Shown here piece after piece: positions 27,586 to 38,967 of a DNA stretch of 64,000 bases. The notes below the pieces were generated by a model that saw nothing but the letters and a program-made list of their open reading frames with translations, was not told the origin of the DNA and did no database searches. Within the stretch, counting starts at the first letter, position 1. Each line of letters opens with the position of its first letter. Made by a program: the position numbers and the translations under genes. The stretch comes from Meghimatium bilineatum. Lineage: Eukaryota; Mollusca; Gastropoda; Stylommatophora; Philomycidae. The stretch spans positions 3,921,647-3,985,646 of the forward strand of contig CM067307.1 of the NCBI GenBank assembly GCA_034231615.1, in the 5' to 3' direction.

Positions 27586-28116
27586 AATCTTGACTTGTTC
27601 TATACTTGATATTATATGTTCATAATTTACTGTTTTCCCTTTCTGATTCTTGCACCTTCAACTGTACAACTGTAGCCTGTAATATGGCTTTTGACAGGGA
27701 ATCATATTGGTATACATGTCCAAACTATACAAGATTTTGTTGTTTTACTATTGAAAGTAGTGATTCTTGTGAATCTGTGAGATTCTTGATTTATTTCTCA
27801 TGTACACATTTATCTTATGCTGCTATACAAAATGTGCAAAATTTGTCTACAACACTTGTAGTCAAACACTTGTATCTGTCTCTTCTTGTTTACAATGTGC
27901 GTCCAGCTCTCACAACCACAGGTCTACAGCATAATAGATAAATTTAATGAGGTATCAATTGTCATCTTCACTTTTAGCGCTGATCTCGCTTTTCCATATT
28001 AGATTTAGTCTTGACGCAAGGGCTATCTCCACCATTATCGTTATTTCCATTTTTGAGATTTTCTATCGTAGCATAGGCCTTTTAGAATTCTGAGTATTTG
28101 AAATAATTTGTTTCCT
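27586..28116. other. Intergenic, nothing firm
   Basis: The segment near 27650-27710 resembles 25430-25480. Otherwise nothing recognised. Confidence 0.45.
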
Positions 28117-28271
28117 CAAGTTTATACCCACTCATCATGATTTTAGTTTATACCCACTCATCATGATTTTAGTTTATACCCACTCATCATGATTTTAGTT
28201 TATACCCACTCATCATGATTTTAGTTTATACCCACTCATCATGATTTTAGTTTATACCCACTCATCATGAT
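28117..28271. repeat. 26-bp minisatellite, 6 copies
   Basis: AGTTTATACCCACTCATCAT plus GATTTT. Confidence 0.93.
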
Positions 28272-28599
28272 GTTATTGATCCATTTCTTAGTAAACCACC
28301 AACCATACACAGTCTCGAAACATTCTTGGGCATTCGTTTATACAACAATGTGGCATCACAACAAACACAACATAAATGACTATAGATAAAAGACTTAAGC
28401 TCCCCACGATGCTTCACTAGTGGCTAGGACAAGACAAGACAAGTCTGGAGAACGAAATGTATTGTGTTATTGTTTACAACTGTGCTGTGCATTTCGGTCT
28501 GGCACATTCGACTTCAGCATCGCTTCTGGGTCACCTTGACTACAGGCCTATATGTGGTGGAACAGCCATCTCCACTCCATAACTCCCTTCAGGGCCGTT

Positions 28600-28980
28600 G
28601 ATATGTTCTCCTTAAGGGGGAGGAGTACTTTTTAAAAAGAAGATCATTCATGCTTTTGGTGTGCTAAATCTTCTATGTGATGAATAATTCATGATCCTTT
28701 TGTGAAAAAATCGTACAGAAGGGGGTTTGACTTTTGGTCCACCCTTAGGTCAAGTTCCTAGTACTAAAAGTCATGTTCCGTTTTGCTAAGGGAAAGGAGA
28801 TTTGCTAAGGGGAAGGAGATTTGTTTAGGGGGAGGAGATTTGCTAAGGGGAAGGAGATTTGTTTAGGGGGAGGAGATTTGCTAAGGGGAAGGAGATTTGC
28901 TGAGGATGAGGAGATTTGCTTAGGGGAAGGAGATTTGCTAAGGGGTAGGAGATTTGCAAAGGGGAAGAAGATTTGACCAC
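28600..28980 (-). mobile_element. Poly-C dispersed repeat (family D), minus copy, with array
   Basis: Reverse of the 25.1/26.3/48.9-kb copies: TTCCTAGTACTAAAAGTCAT and TTTTGCTAAGGG. Its C-rich end has become a 20-bp array (28780-28975). Confidence 0.7.
28780..28975. repeat. ~19-20-bp G-rich minisatellite, about 10 copies
   Basis: GCTAAGGGGAAGGAGATTT with GTTTAGGGGGAGGAGATTT variants. Confidence 0.9.
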
Positions 28981-29104
28981 CTTTAGTCACCTTCTACGAC
29001 ATTCATGGAAAGTAGACAGTGGTGCTATTCAATACTTCCCTTTCAGACTGGCGATAAAAATAGAATCTATTCAAAGTTCGTTAAGCTGTATCATATGATT
29101 GCTA

Positions 29105-29385
29105 ACTGATCATCATCATCAAGTGCCGTCTCTGCAACGAAGGTTGGCTGCAACAGACCTCAAACAGCCCCTGCCTCTTGTTTTGGTTGTGCACTCTGTT
29201 AGACTGTAACTTGTCCATCTTGTAATGTTACTCTCCCCCTTGTATCTCTTCTTACAACTTGCTCGCCTCCCTTCGACTTTACCCTTCAATAAGATCTTCA
29301 ACAAGATGTCATGTCTTTTAATATGTTCAAAATATTTTATTTGCTCAATATTTATTTCCTTTAATAATTCTTTCTTCATATTAAT
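29105..29385 (-). mobile_element. LINE ORF2 C-terminal relic, second family
   Basis: Minus frame: ELLKEINIEQIKYFEHIK, RHDILLKILLKGKVEG, NITRWTSYSL and VAANLRCRDGT, then a (GAT)n tail. One of the better-preserved copies, open for 86 codons. Confidence 0.78.
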
Positions 29386-30110
29386 TAAGTGTTGTTAGAA
29401 CCTCTTTATTTGTGTTCTCTTTCCGTGATGTTCTCCCTATTAATCTATAGGGCCTAAGCCCCTATATCCACATCTCAAAGGCATCAATTCTGTCTTATAA
29501 TTGCTTGTTTATTGCTAACAAACTTTTAGCGCAAGATATAAATGTCAGCGGTAGATTGTATTTGTGCAATCATTGCACCAAATGTTTTCATACACCACCA
29601 AACCTCCGCATGTGCGTGCATGCGCGCGAGCCAGCCATCTTCCCGCGAGAAAACATTGAAAATAAAACAGTGATCTTCACTTCTGCAATCACTATCTTTA
29701 CAAAGTACACATGACAATGTGTGTACCAAAATAGCGATATATGCTTCAGTGGAGTTTCTCAGATTAAGGTAAAACTGTATGTATAACCACTAGTTAACTG
29801 TAGTATGATATATTATTGCAAACGATATTTGAATTTACATTTCTCTAACAGTCAGCCAGGCCTATATATTATTAATATGACTATCAAAACGTAACCGTGT
29901 TCTCAAATCGATTCAACGACGACTTTAACTCGCCATGTGATTAATCTGTAATAGACATTGAACATAGCTTATGAGCAAAGAATCTAATTGTGTCAAGCCT
30001 ACACGCATATCAACACAATGTAGGCATACAACAGTAATCTTTTAACGTTACCTGTGAGGAATGCGCAAGAGTATAGGACAGACTAGTAGACTATGCTCTT
30101 GTCTGTGATG
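29386..30110. other. Intergenic; small GC-rich patch at about 29605-29660
   Basis: The patch has GTGCATGCGCGCGAG (close to an NRF1-type site) and GCCATCTT (YY1-like core). No transcript start or coding exon is recognised. The rest is unremarkable. Confidence 0.35.
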
Positions 30111-30114
30111 TACC

Positions 30115-30460
30115 TTGTGATCGCCAAGGTACCGGGTAGGCCATTGTAGGCCACCGCAGGATATTGTACATCTGGATCGTTCAGAAAGCAATAGCAAGCT
30201 ACACAATATAAATATAGTCAAATCTCATTAGGCCATAAGCCCAAGAACAACTTCATCCGGACCGATGAAATGTGTATGTAATCAGAAATTCGCTATAGGC
30301 CTATACAGTATAAGCAATAAAGAATAAATAAAATTGGGGATATATAAAATTGTGTTATAAAAGGATGCGTTATAGAGGAATTCTTCTTTATTGCGAAGAA
30401 AATCATTAAGCCAAGACTTGCTGAGTTGATTATTGCATCATTAATAGGATATGTTACCAA
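30115..30460 (+). mobile_element. tRNA-derived SINE family B, broken copy
   Basis: CATCTGGATCGTTCAGAAAG and CAATAGCAAGCTAC match the family. The end-like segment ATTAATAGGATATGTTACCA lies 200 bases further, so the copy may be interrupted. Confidence 0.5.
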
Positions 30461-30585
30461 GGTTTTTTTTTACCTGTTCTTGAACAGACACCAGAACGTG
30501 CTACTTTAAAATAGGAACTTTTTGCTTTGGAGTTCTTTCTCAAACTGAAGCAGATTCCATTGTCTCTTGTCTATCCCCAGGTGGA

Positions 30586-31017
30586 TGATGGTCAGAATAT
30601 CTACACTTGCACTTAAGCTTAGGGATTGTGACTGGGAGGTTTGAGCATGCGGTTGCGTCTGTGGGTCTCACCAATTGCTCACTAGACAAACCAACCATGC
30701 AACAGAAAACCTTAGTAGATCTATACAATCGTAACCGATTCCGACAGACTGACGTTGTGCTTGAACTAGTTACGGGAACGGCGTTGGTTGGCGGAACAAC
30801 AGAGAAACCTGTCCAATGGCCAGAGTTGTGCCCTGATGCCGACGTCTGTTTCGGTGGCATTACACTCGAAACACCATCGAGTCGGATGGCTGCTGAAATA
30901 GAGGGCGATCATTTATGGGAATGCCCACGTTCTGTGAGACTAGTTTCTAATGAAGAATCAAGAAGAAGACTGGGAGCTTTAGTTGGCTATCCAAGACCAG
31001 ATGTGTCGCCGTATTGA
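30586..31017 (+). pseudogene. Unclassified open frame of about 140 codons, probably element-derived
   Basis: Open from a stop at about 30586 to the TGA-type end at 31017, with no ATG near its start. Sequence includes NRNRFRQTDVVLELVTG, TPSSRMAAEIEGDHLWECP and RRRLGALVGYPRPD. The HLWECP segment resembles C-terminal cysteine motifs of LINEs (compare LWACPVC at about 38240 and LWMCPVC at about 53740). I do not recognise a family. A LINE on the opposite strand follows at once. Confidence 0.4.
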
Positions 31018-31019
31018 AT

Positions 31020-31365
31020 CCATATTTGTTCAGGGTTGTCTTGATATATATATCCATATTTTTTAGGTCTTCCAGATCATTTAATGTTGTCAACAGTTGG
31101 TTATGGTTCATTCTCATAAGGTGTCCTACACATTTTATCTGTTGTTTCTCGATGTATTCTGTGCATGGTTTTATACCGATTCTTCTCCTGATTTCATGAT
31201 TTATTTTGTCTACTTTGGACTCTCCTGCAGCTTTTCTTAGGTATTTCGTCTCACATGTTGTACGTTTTCTCTGTTGGGCTTGGTGTCAGTGTCCATATCT
31301 AGCATTGATAGCAAAAGTGTTAGCAGATTCCATATCCATCAATAACCCTTCAGAGTTGTAGATGA
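31020..31365 (-). mobile_element. LINE ORF2 C-terminal relic
   Basis: Minus frames: KYLRKAAGESKVDKINHE, IRRRIGIKPCTEYI and EKQQIKCVGHLMRMN. The R-GIKP-EYI-QQ-GH-MRM pattern is shared with 33215-33600. Confidence 0.78.
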
Positions 31366-31499
31366 ACCATATCATATGCATTGACACAAGAGTCTATCCT
31401 CCATTGATATCTTCAGTGATGCAGATGAGTGAGGAAAAATTCAAACCTGTCCAGTCGTGGTGTTTTCATAATTTTATTTGTCCTGCTCTGTTTCTTCTA

Positions 31500-31760
31500 C
31501 CATGGACTAAAAAATTGAAAATGTGTAGAGAATTTACTTTATTATACTCGGGTTACCCCATATGTAATTAATCCCTCTCAACAAATCATCACGACACCTT
31601 CCGAGAGTACCACTCATAGCACGTAACTCGGTAGCTTCAAGCGAAAATCCTCAGGGATCTCCGAAAAATTCACTTTATAAACAAGACAAAACAATCGGAA
31701 TTTGAACTCACGACCTCTTGAGCACAAAACGAGTGGCCTAAGCACTCTGCCAGTTTTACT
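31500..31760 (-). mobile_element. tRNA-derived SINE family A, best copy
   Basis: On the minus strand a tRNA-like head with A-box TGGCAGAGTGCTTAGGCC (31735-31752) and B-box GGTCGTGAGTTCAAATTCC (31697-31715), then a body ending near TTTACTTTATTATACTCGGG reversed. It serves as the empty-site reference for the MITE at 28-371. Confidence 0.8.
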
Positions 31761-31764
31761 GTTC

Positions 31765-33200
31765 TTATTTGTGATTTGTTTGGAAATTATAAACTTTTTC
31801 ATTTCATTGATACAGGCGAAACTAGGAAAAGTGTAATTAGGTTATTACTATTTGAAAGTGCATTATTTTGTAAACGTGGACAGTGCCGTTCCTTATCCGT
31901 TCTGTGATATGTTATGTTCTTGATTTTACGAAGGCCTATCGGTAACAACTTCGACTTTTTCGTATTATCGTGTTACCAGTGAGTAGCACAACTGCATTGC
32001 TTTGTTCTCAGAATCGCTTGATGAATTATAGTTTCGCCGCAATTGTTACATAGTATCCATTTTATTGAAAAGGGATTCTAAAACCCCTTACAATTTTATT
32101 GAAAGTACGTTTGACCACTTATATTCTCATTACAACTCATAGTTCACATCATCCATCATTCGTTAATTGCGTGTCTAAAATATAAAATACTGTTGTACTT
32201 CAATTTCTGCATGATTTAAGAATTCGTGAATAATTCAATGCAATATATGGCCGAATACAAGTATTTCTTGTGACTTGACGCAAGAAACAGCGACAGACAT
32301 ACTGGTTACAACTAGCTTGCAGGTTTCTGTTGAGTTCGGAAATGACCGGTTGTAACCAAAGCCAGGGTTTGCGTATATCCCAACTTCCCTATACATATTA
32401 GCACGTGTTCTATAAATAGGGCATAACGTCATACAGAAGTAGCCCCCACGCGCGCGACATTTGATTGGATTGGATACTTGTAACAACACAGTCACGTGAT
32501 ATGTCTTGTTGAAAGTAGATTTGAGTCCCTCGTAGATTATACAATCATGTGGAATAATCAATGTCATTCTTCAAATCTGATGTCTTTCTCGTGATTTTCA
32601 TTGGCTTTTACTACAAAGTATATACAATTTGGCCAATGAAAATTACGGTAAAAGTTAATTAGAATCAATTTAGATTGTGACACCGATGAGTTGAAAGGAT
32701 ATAAAATGTGTCGACAGTGGAATGTAGATAGTTCTACACTCGTGTTACTGGGTGTCTTACCCCCCCCCCCCCAAACCAATGTTATTGTGTGTTATAAAAC
32801 ATACCGGATATAAAAATGGTGTGGATTGTATGTTTGATAGTGGATGGGGGTTGAAGTATCCGTATCATCCGTGAGGGAATTCTAGTTAGGTAATTCAAGA
32901 TGTAAAACAGGCTTCACACTAATGGGTGCGGTTACGTGTTAGTCGTATTATATAAGATTGGCAATCTCTAGCTTGTATGGTGTAACGAAGATATAACCAA
33001 TATGTGTAAAAATCCAAGGTTGAAAAGATCGTGTCTTGGACCAACAAAACTAATCCCTCCATCTTACAATAGTCCGTACGGTGTTATACTTAGATGATTT
33101 CTAGTTGTAGTGGCTGGAATACCAGAACCGCGATCTCCACTATTTTGTATGGTCGTAAAGTTCTGATATAACCAAATTGCACTAACATCAGTGGTTTATA
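31765..33200. other. Intergenic, no gene recognised; promoter-like patch at about 32405-32510
   Basis: Read on the minus strand the patch has two CCAAT boxes, a CG-rich stretch, TGACGTTA and CTATTTATAG in promoter-like order. No gene is recognised downstream on that strand. A C12 run is at 32761. Confidence 0.3.
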
Positions 33201-33214
33201 TAAAGAGGCAAACC

Positions 33215-33600
33215 TTACTATCTTCTTCTTTCTGCCCTCATGTACCTTTCGGTGATGAGGGGAGAGAGTGTACGGTCTTTTGTCCTTCTATTACACTATC
33301 TATCCACCTTTTACGAAGACGTCCAATAGGTCGACTGTTTTCGTATCGTTTGTTAAGGGGCTTTTTTTTGGATAATACTTTGCTCTTTTTGTCTGGTTAT
33401 GTGGCCGAACCATTTAACCTGTTGTTTCTTGATGTACTCTATTGTTGACTTGATCCCTAATTATTTCCTTAGTTCTTTAATCCTGATTTTGTCTCTCAAG
33501 CTAACTCCAATCATACGTCTCACACATTTCATGTCAGTGGTGTTAATCTTATGTATTGTGTCCCAGTCACACAAATTCATACATCAACATAAGAGGTAAA
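33215..33600 (-). mobile_element. LINE ORF2 C-terminal relic
   Basis: Minus frames: KCVRRMIGVSLRDKIRIK, LGIKSTIEYIKKQQVKWF, GHITRQKEQSI and GRLRKRWIDSV. Confidence 0.8.
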
Positions 33601-33663
33601 TTTGACTTAACCAAAACGTGTATGGTGTGCATCTAAAAGAAGTGGCATTGACAATTCGAACAA

Positions 33664-34300
33664 TTGATAACAGTTGCGAGATACCCGTCTGTGTTTATGA
33701 GATACGATCTTAGAAATTCGAACAATCGATACCAGCTGCGTGTACCATCTGACAGATACCAGCTGCTAGTACCATCTGACAGACACCAGCTGCAAGTACC
33801 ATCTGACAGATACCAGCTGCGTGTACCATCTGACAGATACCAGCTGCGAGTACCATCTGACAGATTCCAGCTGCGAGTACCATTTGACAGATATCAGCTG
33901 TAAAATACCCGTTTGTGTTTATGAGATCCGATCTTAGCAATTCGAACAATCGATACCAGCTGCGTGTACCATCTGACAGATACCAGCTGCGTGTACCATC
34001 TGACAGATACCAGCTGCGAGTACCATCTGACAGATTCCAGCTGCGAGTACCATTTGACAGATATCAGCTGTAAAATACCCGTTTGTGTTTATGAGATCCG
34101 ATCTTAGCAATTCGAACAATCGATACCAGCTGCGTGCACCATCTGACAGATACCAGCTGACAGATACCAGCTGCAAGTACCATCTGACAGATACCAGCTG
34201 CAAGGACCAGCTGCAAGGACCAGCTGCAAGTACCATCTGACAGATATCAGCTGTAAGATACCCGTTTCTGTTTATGAGATCCGATCTTAGCAATTCATAC
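33664..34300. repeat. Higher-order satellite: 27-bp units within about 170-230-bp blocks
   Basis: The 27-bp unit (ACCAGCTGCGTGTACCATCTG plus ACAGAT in shorter pieces) carries the palindrome CAGCTG. Blocks are separated by a shared spacer with GTTTATGAGATCCGATCTTA and TTCGAACAATCGATACCA at about 33700, 33920, 34090 and, partly, 34270. Confidence 0.9.
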
Positions 34301-34684
34301 ACATTCTTCTTTTTTCTTGTTCTCCAGTCGAAGTCAGACACTGATACGCATTTCATCAATGAACTGGACTGTGGTCATCAACCCCGAGACAAGGATGTAG
34401 AGTTTGTCTATCAGAGCTATTTCAGATGTCCATAGTTTTCTTCTTGTTAGTTTTTGTGATGTCATACAGTCCGCAGTTCTGTCAAATACATTAGGTTTTC
34501 TCGTGATTACCCGCGGGGATACATATCGGTGTCACCAGCTCCATACCTGCCCGTACATGTGTTGTTTGATCATGGCCGGGCTCTAGTTAAGACTTGTGTA
34601 CAGAAAGTAAACATGACCTGAACGTCTGATGTTTACAAATTATTTCCTTTCTTAGCCTACATCTTCTGTAAAGGAGCCTCCGTG

Positions 34685-35055
34685 TGTTGATGGTTTCTGA
34701 AAGGAGAGAAAAGAATAGCAACACTGTTTACCTTCCATGCATGTCGTAAGAGGCGTTAAGGAGATTATGTGTTGGTTGGCCGTCCCATCCCATATAGGTT
34801 CAAAATGACCCAGATTTCATTCGGAAGTCGAATGTGTCAAGCCGAAAGGTGTATACATCGCAGCAGGGCTGAAAATCATAATACAGCTCATTTCGATCTC
34901 CGGACTACATCCTGCTAATCTGCAGGAGTTTGAGACCAGACTACATCATACTAATCTGCAGGAGTTTGAGGCCGGACTACATCCTGCTAATCTGCAGGAG
35001 TTTGAGACCGGACTACATCCTGCTAATCTGCAGGAGTTTGAGAACAAACGAAGAA
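34685..35055 (+). mobile_element. Dispersed repeat family C, copy 3, with 3' end repeated four times
   Basis: Starts CTGAAAGGAGAGAAAAGAAT. Its 3' 37-bp segment (CCGGACTACATCCTGCTAAT plus CTGCAGGAGTTTGAGA) is present four times in tandem, once in the other copies. It ends AACAAACGAAGAA. Confidence 0.82.
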
Positions 35056-35127
35056 GTAAACAGAGGGGTGACTTACCTAAATAATAGGCATTCGCCCATT
35101 GCAGCACGTGTAATTCCAACATGTTCA

Positions 35128-35285
35128 TGATAAGTCCTAGTACTAAATTTCTAGTGCTAAAAGTCCTAGTACTACATTTCTAGTTCTAAAAGTCCTAGTA
35201 CTAAATTTCTAGTTCTAAAAGTCCTAGTACTACATTTCTAGTTCTAAAAGTCGTAGTACTACATTTCTAGTTCTAAAAGTCCTAC
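35128..35285. repeat. 29-bp minisatellite, about 5.5 copies
   Basis: AAGTCCTAGTACTAAATTTC plus TAGTTCTAA. Its core resembles the TTTTAGTACTAGGAACTT part of family D. Confidence 0.9.
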
Positions 35286-35884
35286 ATGCTGTGGACTTGA
35301 AAACTTCCAAGAGAGAAACGACTCTTCTTATCCGCAGTACGTCCCGGGATTAAAAGCAAGCTTCAGCAAACTTTCGACAGCCTTTTCGTCATTTTCGCCA
35401 AGGCTCAAGAACTTTTCGTCAGTTCCCTGTCCGCACCCAGCGTCGCGATATAACCAAAAAGTCCTTCTTAGGACTAGGTTGAAAGTGACGTGACTAGGCA
35501 TCCCGAGATGGCCTAGTCGAATCCAGTACTCAACAAACAACAAATCATCTTCTGATTATCAACGTGGAAGGGTGGTTTGAACACAACACCACCACCCCCC
35601 TTTCTGCACCTATCTATGGTCTTGGTGTCATTATAATCTTTACAAAAGGAGGTGACTATCCACAAACATGTCCAACCAAAATATGGAAGTCAGATGTAGC
35701 TCTTTGTCTTTATTCATTTTACTCCGTCATTTACGTCATATTTTTGGTCGTCTCGTTTCCACGCATATTTACATTCTTTATGTACTTCCAATTCCTGTCC
35801 TTCCGGCATCTCACTTCCATATTTCGGTTGAACACGTTTGTGTGTTGCGATCATTTCTATTCGTTGTCTTTTGATGTGTTGTGC
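35286..35884. other. Intergenic, no gene recognised
   Basis: A minus-strand frame at 35328-35543 (71 codons) has no recognised domain. Slightly richer in G and C than its surroundings. Confidence 0.4.
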
Positions 35885-36040
35885 GTATCTTGATAAAGGC
35901 CTTTTGGTCGAAACGTTGATAATGTTTTGTGTATTGTAATTTGCATGTTTTCTTGTTTGCACATCATAACCCCTTAGTATGAGTGATAGTCCGTCTAAGT
36001 GGAACGTTAAAAACATGTGTTTTACGTAAGTACTATTGTA
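35885..36040 (+). mobile_element. Dispersed repeat family E, unexpanded copy
   Basis: GATAAAGGCCTTTTGGTCGA, then one unit TTGTGTATTGTAATTTGCAT, then the CATAACCCCTTAGT to TTTTACGTAAGTACT flank. It is the single-unit counterpart of the 2-kb array at 7978-9967. Confidence 0.75.
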
Positions 36041-36054
36041 AGCATTTATCAAGG

Positions 36055-36180
36055 GATCCGGAGGTGTTATGTAGACATATTAAACTGTGTGGGAACCTCG
36101 ATGAGCGTTCACACACGGCAGCATTTATTAAGAAAACCAGACTTGTTGTGTAGACATGTTAAGACTGCGAACGAGAATAA
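36055..36180 (+). mobile_element. LINE 3'-end relic
   Basis: Matches the ends at 835-895 and 2450-2545 (TTTATTAAGAAAACCAGACT, then TGTAGACATGTTAA). Confidence 0.65.
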
Positions 36181-36189
36181 TAGTATATG

Positions 36190-36480
36190 ACTATATCCAA
36201 ATAGTTACCTTTCTAGGCTGTATTCTTGCCACCACCCTTTGTGGAATATACTTCCCGCTAACTGGTACAATAACGAGTAGTCAAAACTCAGGTTTACTGG
36301 TCAGTGGGAACATGACATTTAATTCCCTACGCCCAACACTTATCTACGGTAGTGAAACATGGTCAAATTGTATGTAATAGAAAGACGGTTAAACAACTTT
36401 CACATGCAGTGTCTATGTTGAATATTTGGCAGGAGGCACTAACATCGATATACGCAAATGTCTGGGACACACTAGAAGGA
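36190..36480 (+). mobile_element. LINE reverse-transcriptase C-terminal relic
   Basis: Frames read LRPTLIYGSETWSN, ERRLNNFHMQCLC and LGHTRRMEDW. The LIYGSETW, FHMRCLR and GH-RRM-D order is standard for LINE ORF2. It leads straight into the 37-bp array. Confidence 0.8.
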
Positions 36481-37190
36481 TGGAAGATTGGATAATGTGA
36501 TACACTAGAAGGATGGAAGATTGGAGAATGTCTGTGATACACTAGAAGGATGGAAGATTGGAGAATGTATGTGATACACTAGAAGGATGGAAGATTGGAG
36601 AATGTCTGTGATACACTAGAAGGATGGAAGATTGGAGAATGTATGTGATACACTAGAAGGATGGAAGATTGGAGAATGTCTGTGATACACTAGAAGGATG
36701 GAAGATTGGAGAATGTCTGTGATACACTAGAAGGATGGAAGATTGGAGAATGGCTGTGATACACTAGAAGGATGGAAGATTGGAGAATGTATGTGATACA
36801 CTAGAAGGATGGAAGATTGGAGAATGTCTGTGATACACTAGAAGGATGGAAGATTGGAGAATGTCTGTGATACACTAGAAGGATGGAAGATTGGAGAATG
36901 TCTGTGATACACTAGAAGGATGGAAGATTGGAGAATGTCTGTGATACACTAGAAGGATGGAAGATTGGAGAATGTCTGTGATACACTAGAAGGATGGAAG
37001 ATTGGAGAATGTCTGTGATACACTAGAAGGATGGAAGATTGGAGAATGTCTGTGATACACTAGAAGGATGGAAGATTGGAGAATGTCTGTGATACACTAG
37101 AAGGATGGAAGATTGGAGAATGTCTGTGATACACTAGAAGGATGGAAGATTGGAGAATGTCTGTGATACACTAGAAGGATGGAAGAATGC
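36463..37190. repeat. 37-bp minisatellite, about 19-20 copies, derived from LINE coding sequence
   Basis: Unit GATACACTAGAAGGATGGAA plus GATTGGAGAATGTCTGT. The first unit is the part of the LINE frame that reads GHTRRMEDW. Two diverged units recur at about 37440-37505. Confidence 0.95.
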
Positions 37191-37507
37191 AGGGCTATTG
37201 TTTGCAATTAGTGCCTACCGACGTATTTTATGATCAATTGATGTAAATAGTACATCAATAATTAATCAATGATTAATGTAAATATTCATTTTGTAGGGTT
37301 AGTTATAATTTATATAAATAATCCAAACCCCAACACTGAATATATTTATATTCAAACTAATAAATCATAAACATAAACTGATGAACATAACAAAATGAAA
37401 TTATCACATAGGTAGGCACTAGCCAGTTGCGATTGCAGAATGTCTGGACCATACTAGAAGAATGGAAGATTGTAGAATGTATGGGACACACTAGAAAGAT
37501 GGAAGTT

Positions 37508-37509
37508 TG

Positions 37510-37546
<37 letters not shown>

Positions 37547-37547
37547 C
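37508..37547. repeat. (CT)n(TA)n compound microsatellite
   Basis: CT run of about 14 followed by TA run of about 8. Confidence 0.95.
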
Positions 37548-37549
37548 GC

Positions 37550-37834
<285 letters not shown>

Positions 37835-38189
37835 CTTTTTTCTAGGAAAAAGTGGTATGCCTTGTTTTGCCAAAATTCTTAAGTTGTTCATTACAACCCC
37901 CCCCCCCCCCTCCAGATATAACACGTATAAACACTATTAATTACTTCAAAATATTTATTAAAATGTTGATATATTAAGTTTACCTTTAAAATTTCGATAT
38001 AAGTTATCCCCCCCCCCCAATACATCGGTGTGTTTCTGAATGTTATTATCTCGATTCTACATTCTTTACTCCAAGTCTCAGCTAACTCGGCACAAATGTT
38101 AAGTTACCACTCCGAAACTAGTTACTGTACTGGTTCTGTTTGAAATGTGTGAACATCGTTGTATTACTAGCTCTTTCTGAGGACGTCAC

Positions 38190-38657
38190 GTTTAGTTTCT
38201 CCTTGCGACCAGACATTAGGTATTATGTATGTTGATTATCCTCTTCGCACACCGGACACGCCCATAGGTGCTCAGATCACCGCTTCAGTAAATCTCTCAT
38301 GGTATAACGGCTAATGGTTCTGGTTCTATGTTGGTTCACTGCTCTTTTTGAGCTCTTTGTCAGGTGTTCTCTACGGGCCATGCCCATCCTCACTCTCAAT
38401 TCGCGCATTCTCGATATTGACTCAAGCTCATTCGTCTCAAAATCCAGACCAGACATTTCTGTGTTCATCACCATGGGCATTACAAGACTTCTGGCTAAAT
38501 TTGGATTAATCCTGCTAACCTGATGTAGTGACCTTTGCTGTGATTTTCTTTGGATGGCGACTGCAAGTGATCCAATAAAGTCACAGCAAACGTCAAATGC
38601 GTCACTGGAAGGATGAATCCCATTAACCAGCAAGACTGTATAAATGTTGAAAGACAC
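38190..38657 (-). mobile_element. LINE ORF2 C-terminal relic with LWACPVC motif
   Basis: Minus frame is open for 126 codons (MSGLDFETNELESISRMREL, MARREHLTKSSKR, TISRYTMRDLLKR), then a stop, then SEHLWACPVCEEDN in the same direction. The LW-CPVC motif also occurs at 53560-54340, after an RNase H domain. Confidence 0.55.
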
Positions 38658-38659
38658 TG

Positions 38660-38917
38660 TGAAATTGTCCAGTTTTTATCAAAGGGGAAATCAGATATTT
38701 CTAAACGGGAGACTTCAGTGGGTTATGTCAGCAATAAATCAAGAATCCGATTGGTTTCGCTAGTCATTTAGCGTTAGTCAATGTCTTTGACAGTTTATTA
38801 CAAATAGACAAAAGATAAATGAGATAACCGTTCGCGTGTTTCACGGTAGAACCCCTATAAACAACACAATTATACAGAGGTGGATATTCGGCATATATCT
38901 GCGTATACCTAAAACAG

Positions 38918-38967
<50 letters not shown>

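Noticed and set aside
27223..27625. Open frames over the 30-bp repeat
   Set aside because: Period divisible by three keeps frames open; no signal peptide, homology or gene context.
31697..31752. Functional tRNA gene
   Set aside because: Only A- and B-box-like segments; no cloverleaf I could fold with confidence, and it continues into a shared SINE body.
35328..35543. Minus-strand 71-codon frame as a gene
   Set aside because: No domain or context; may be repeat debris.
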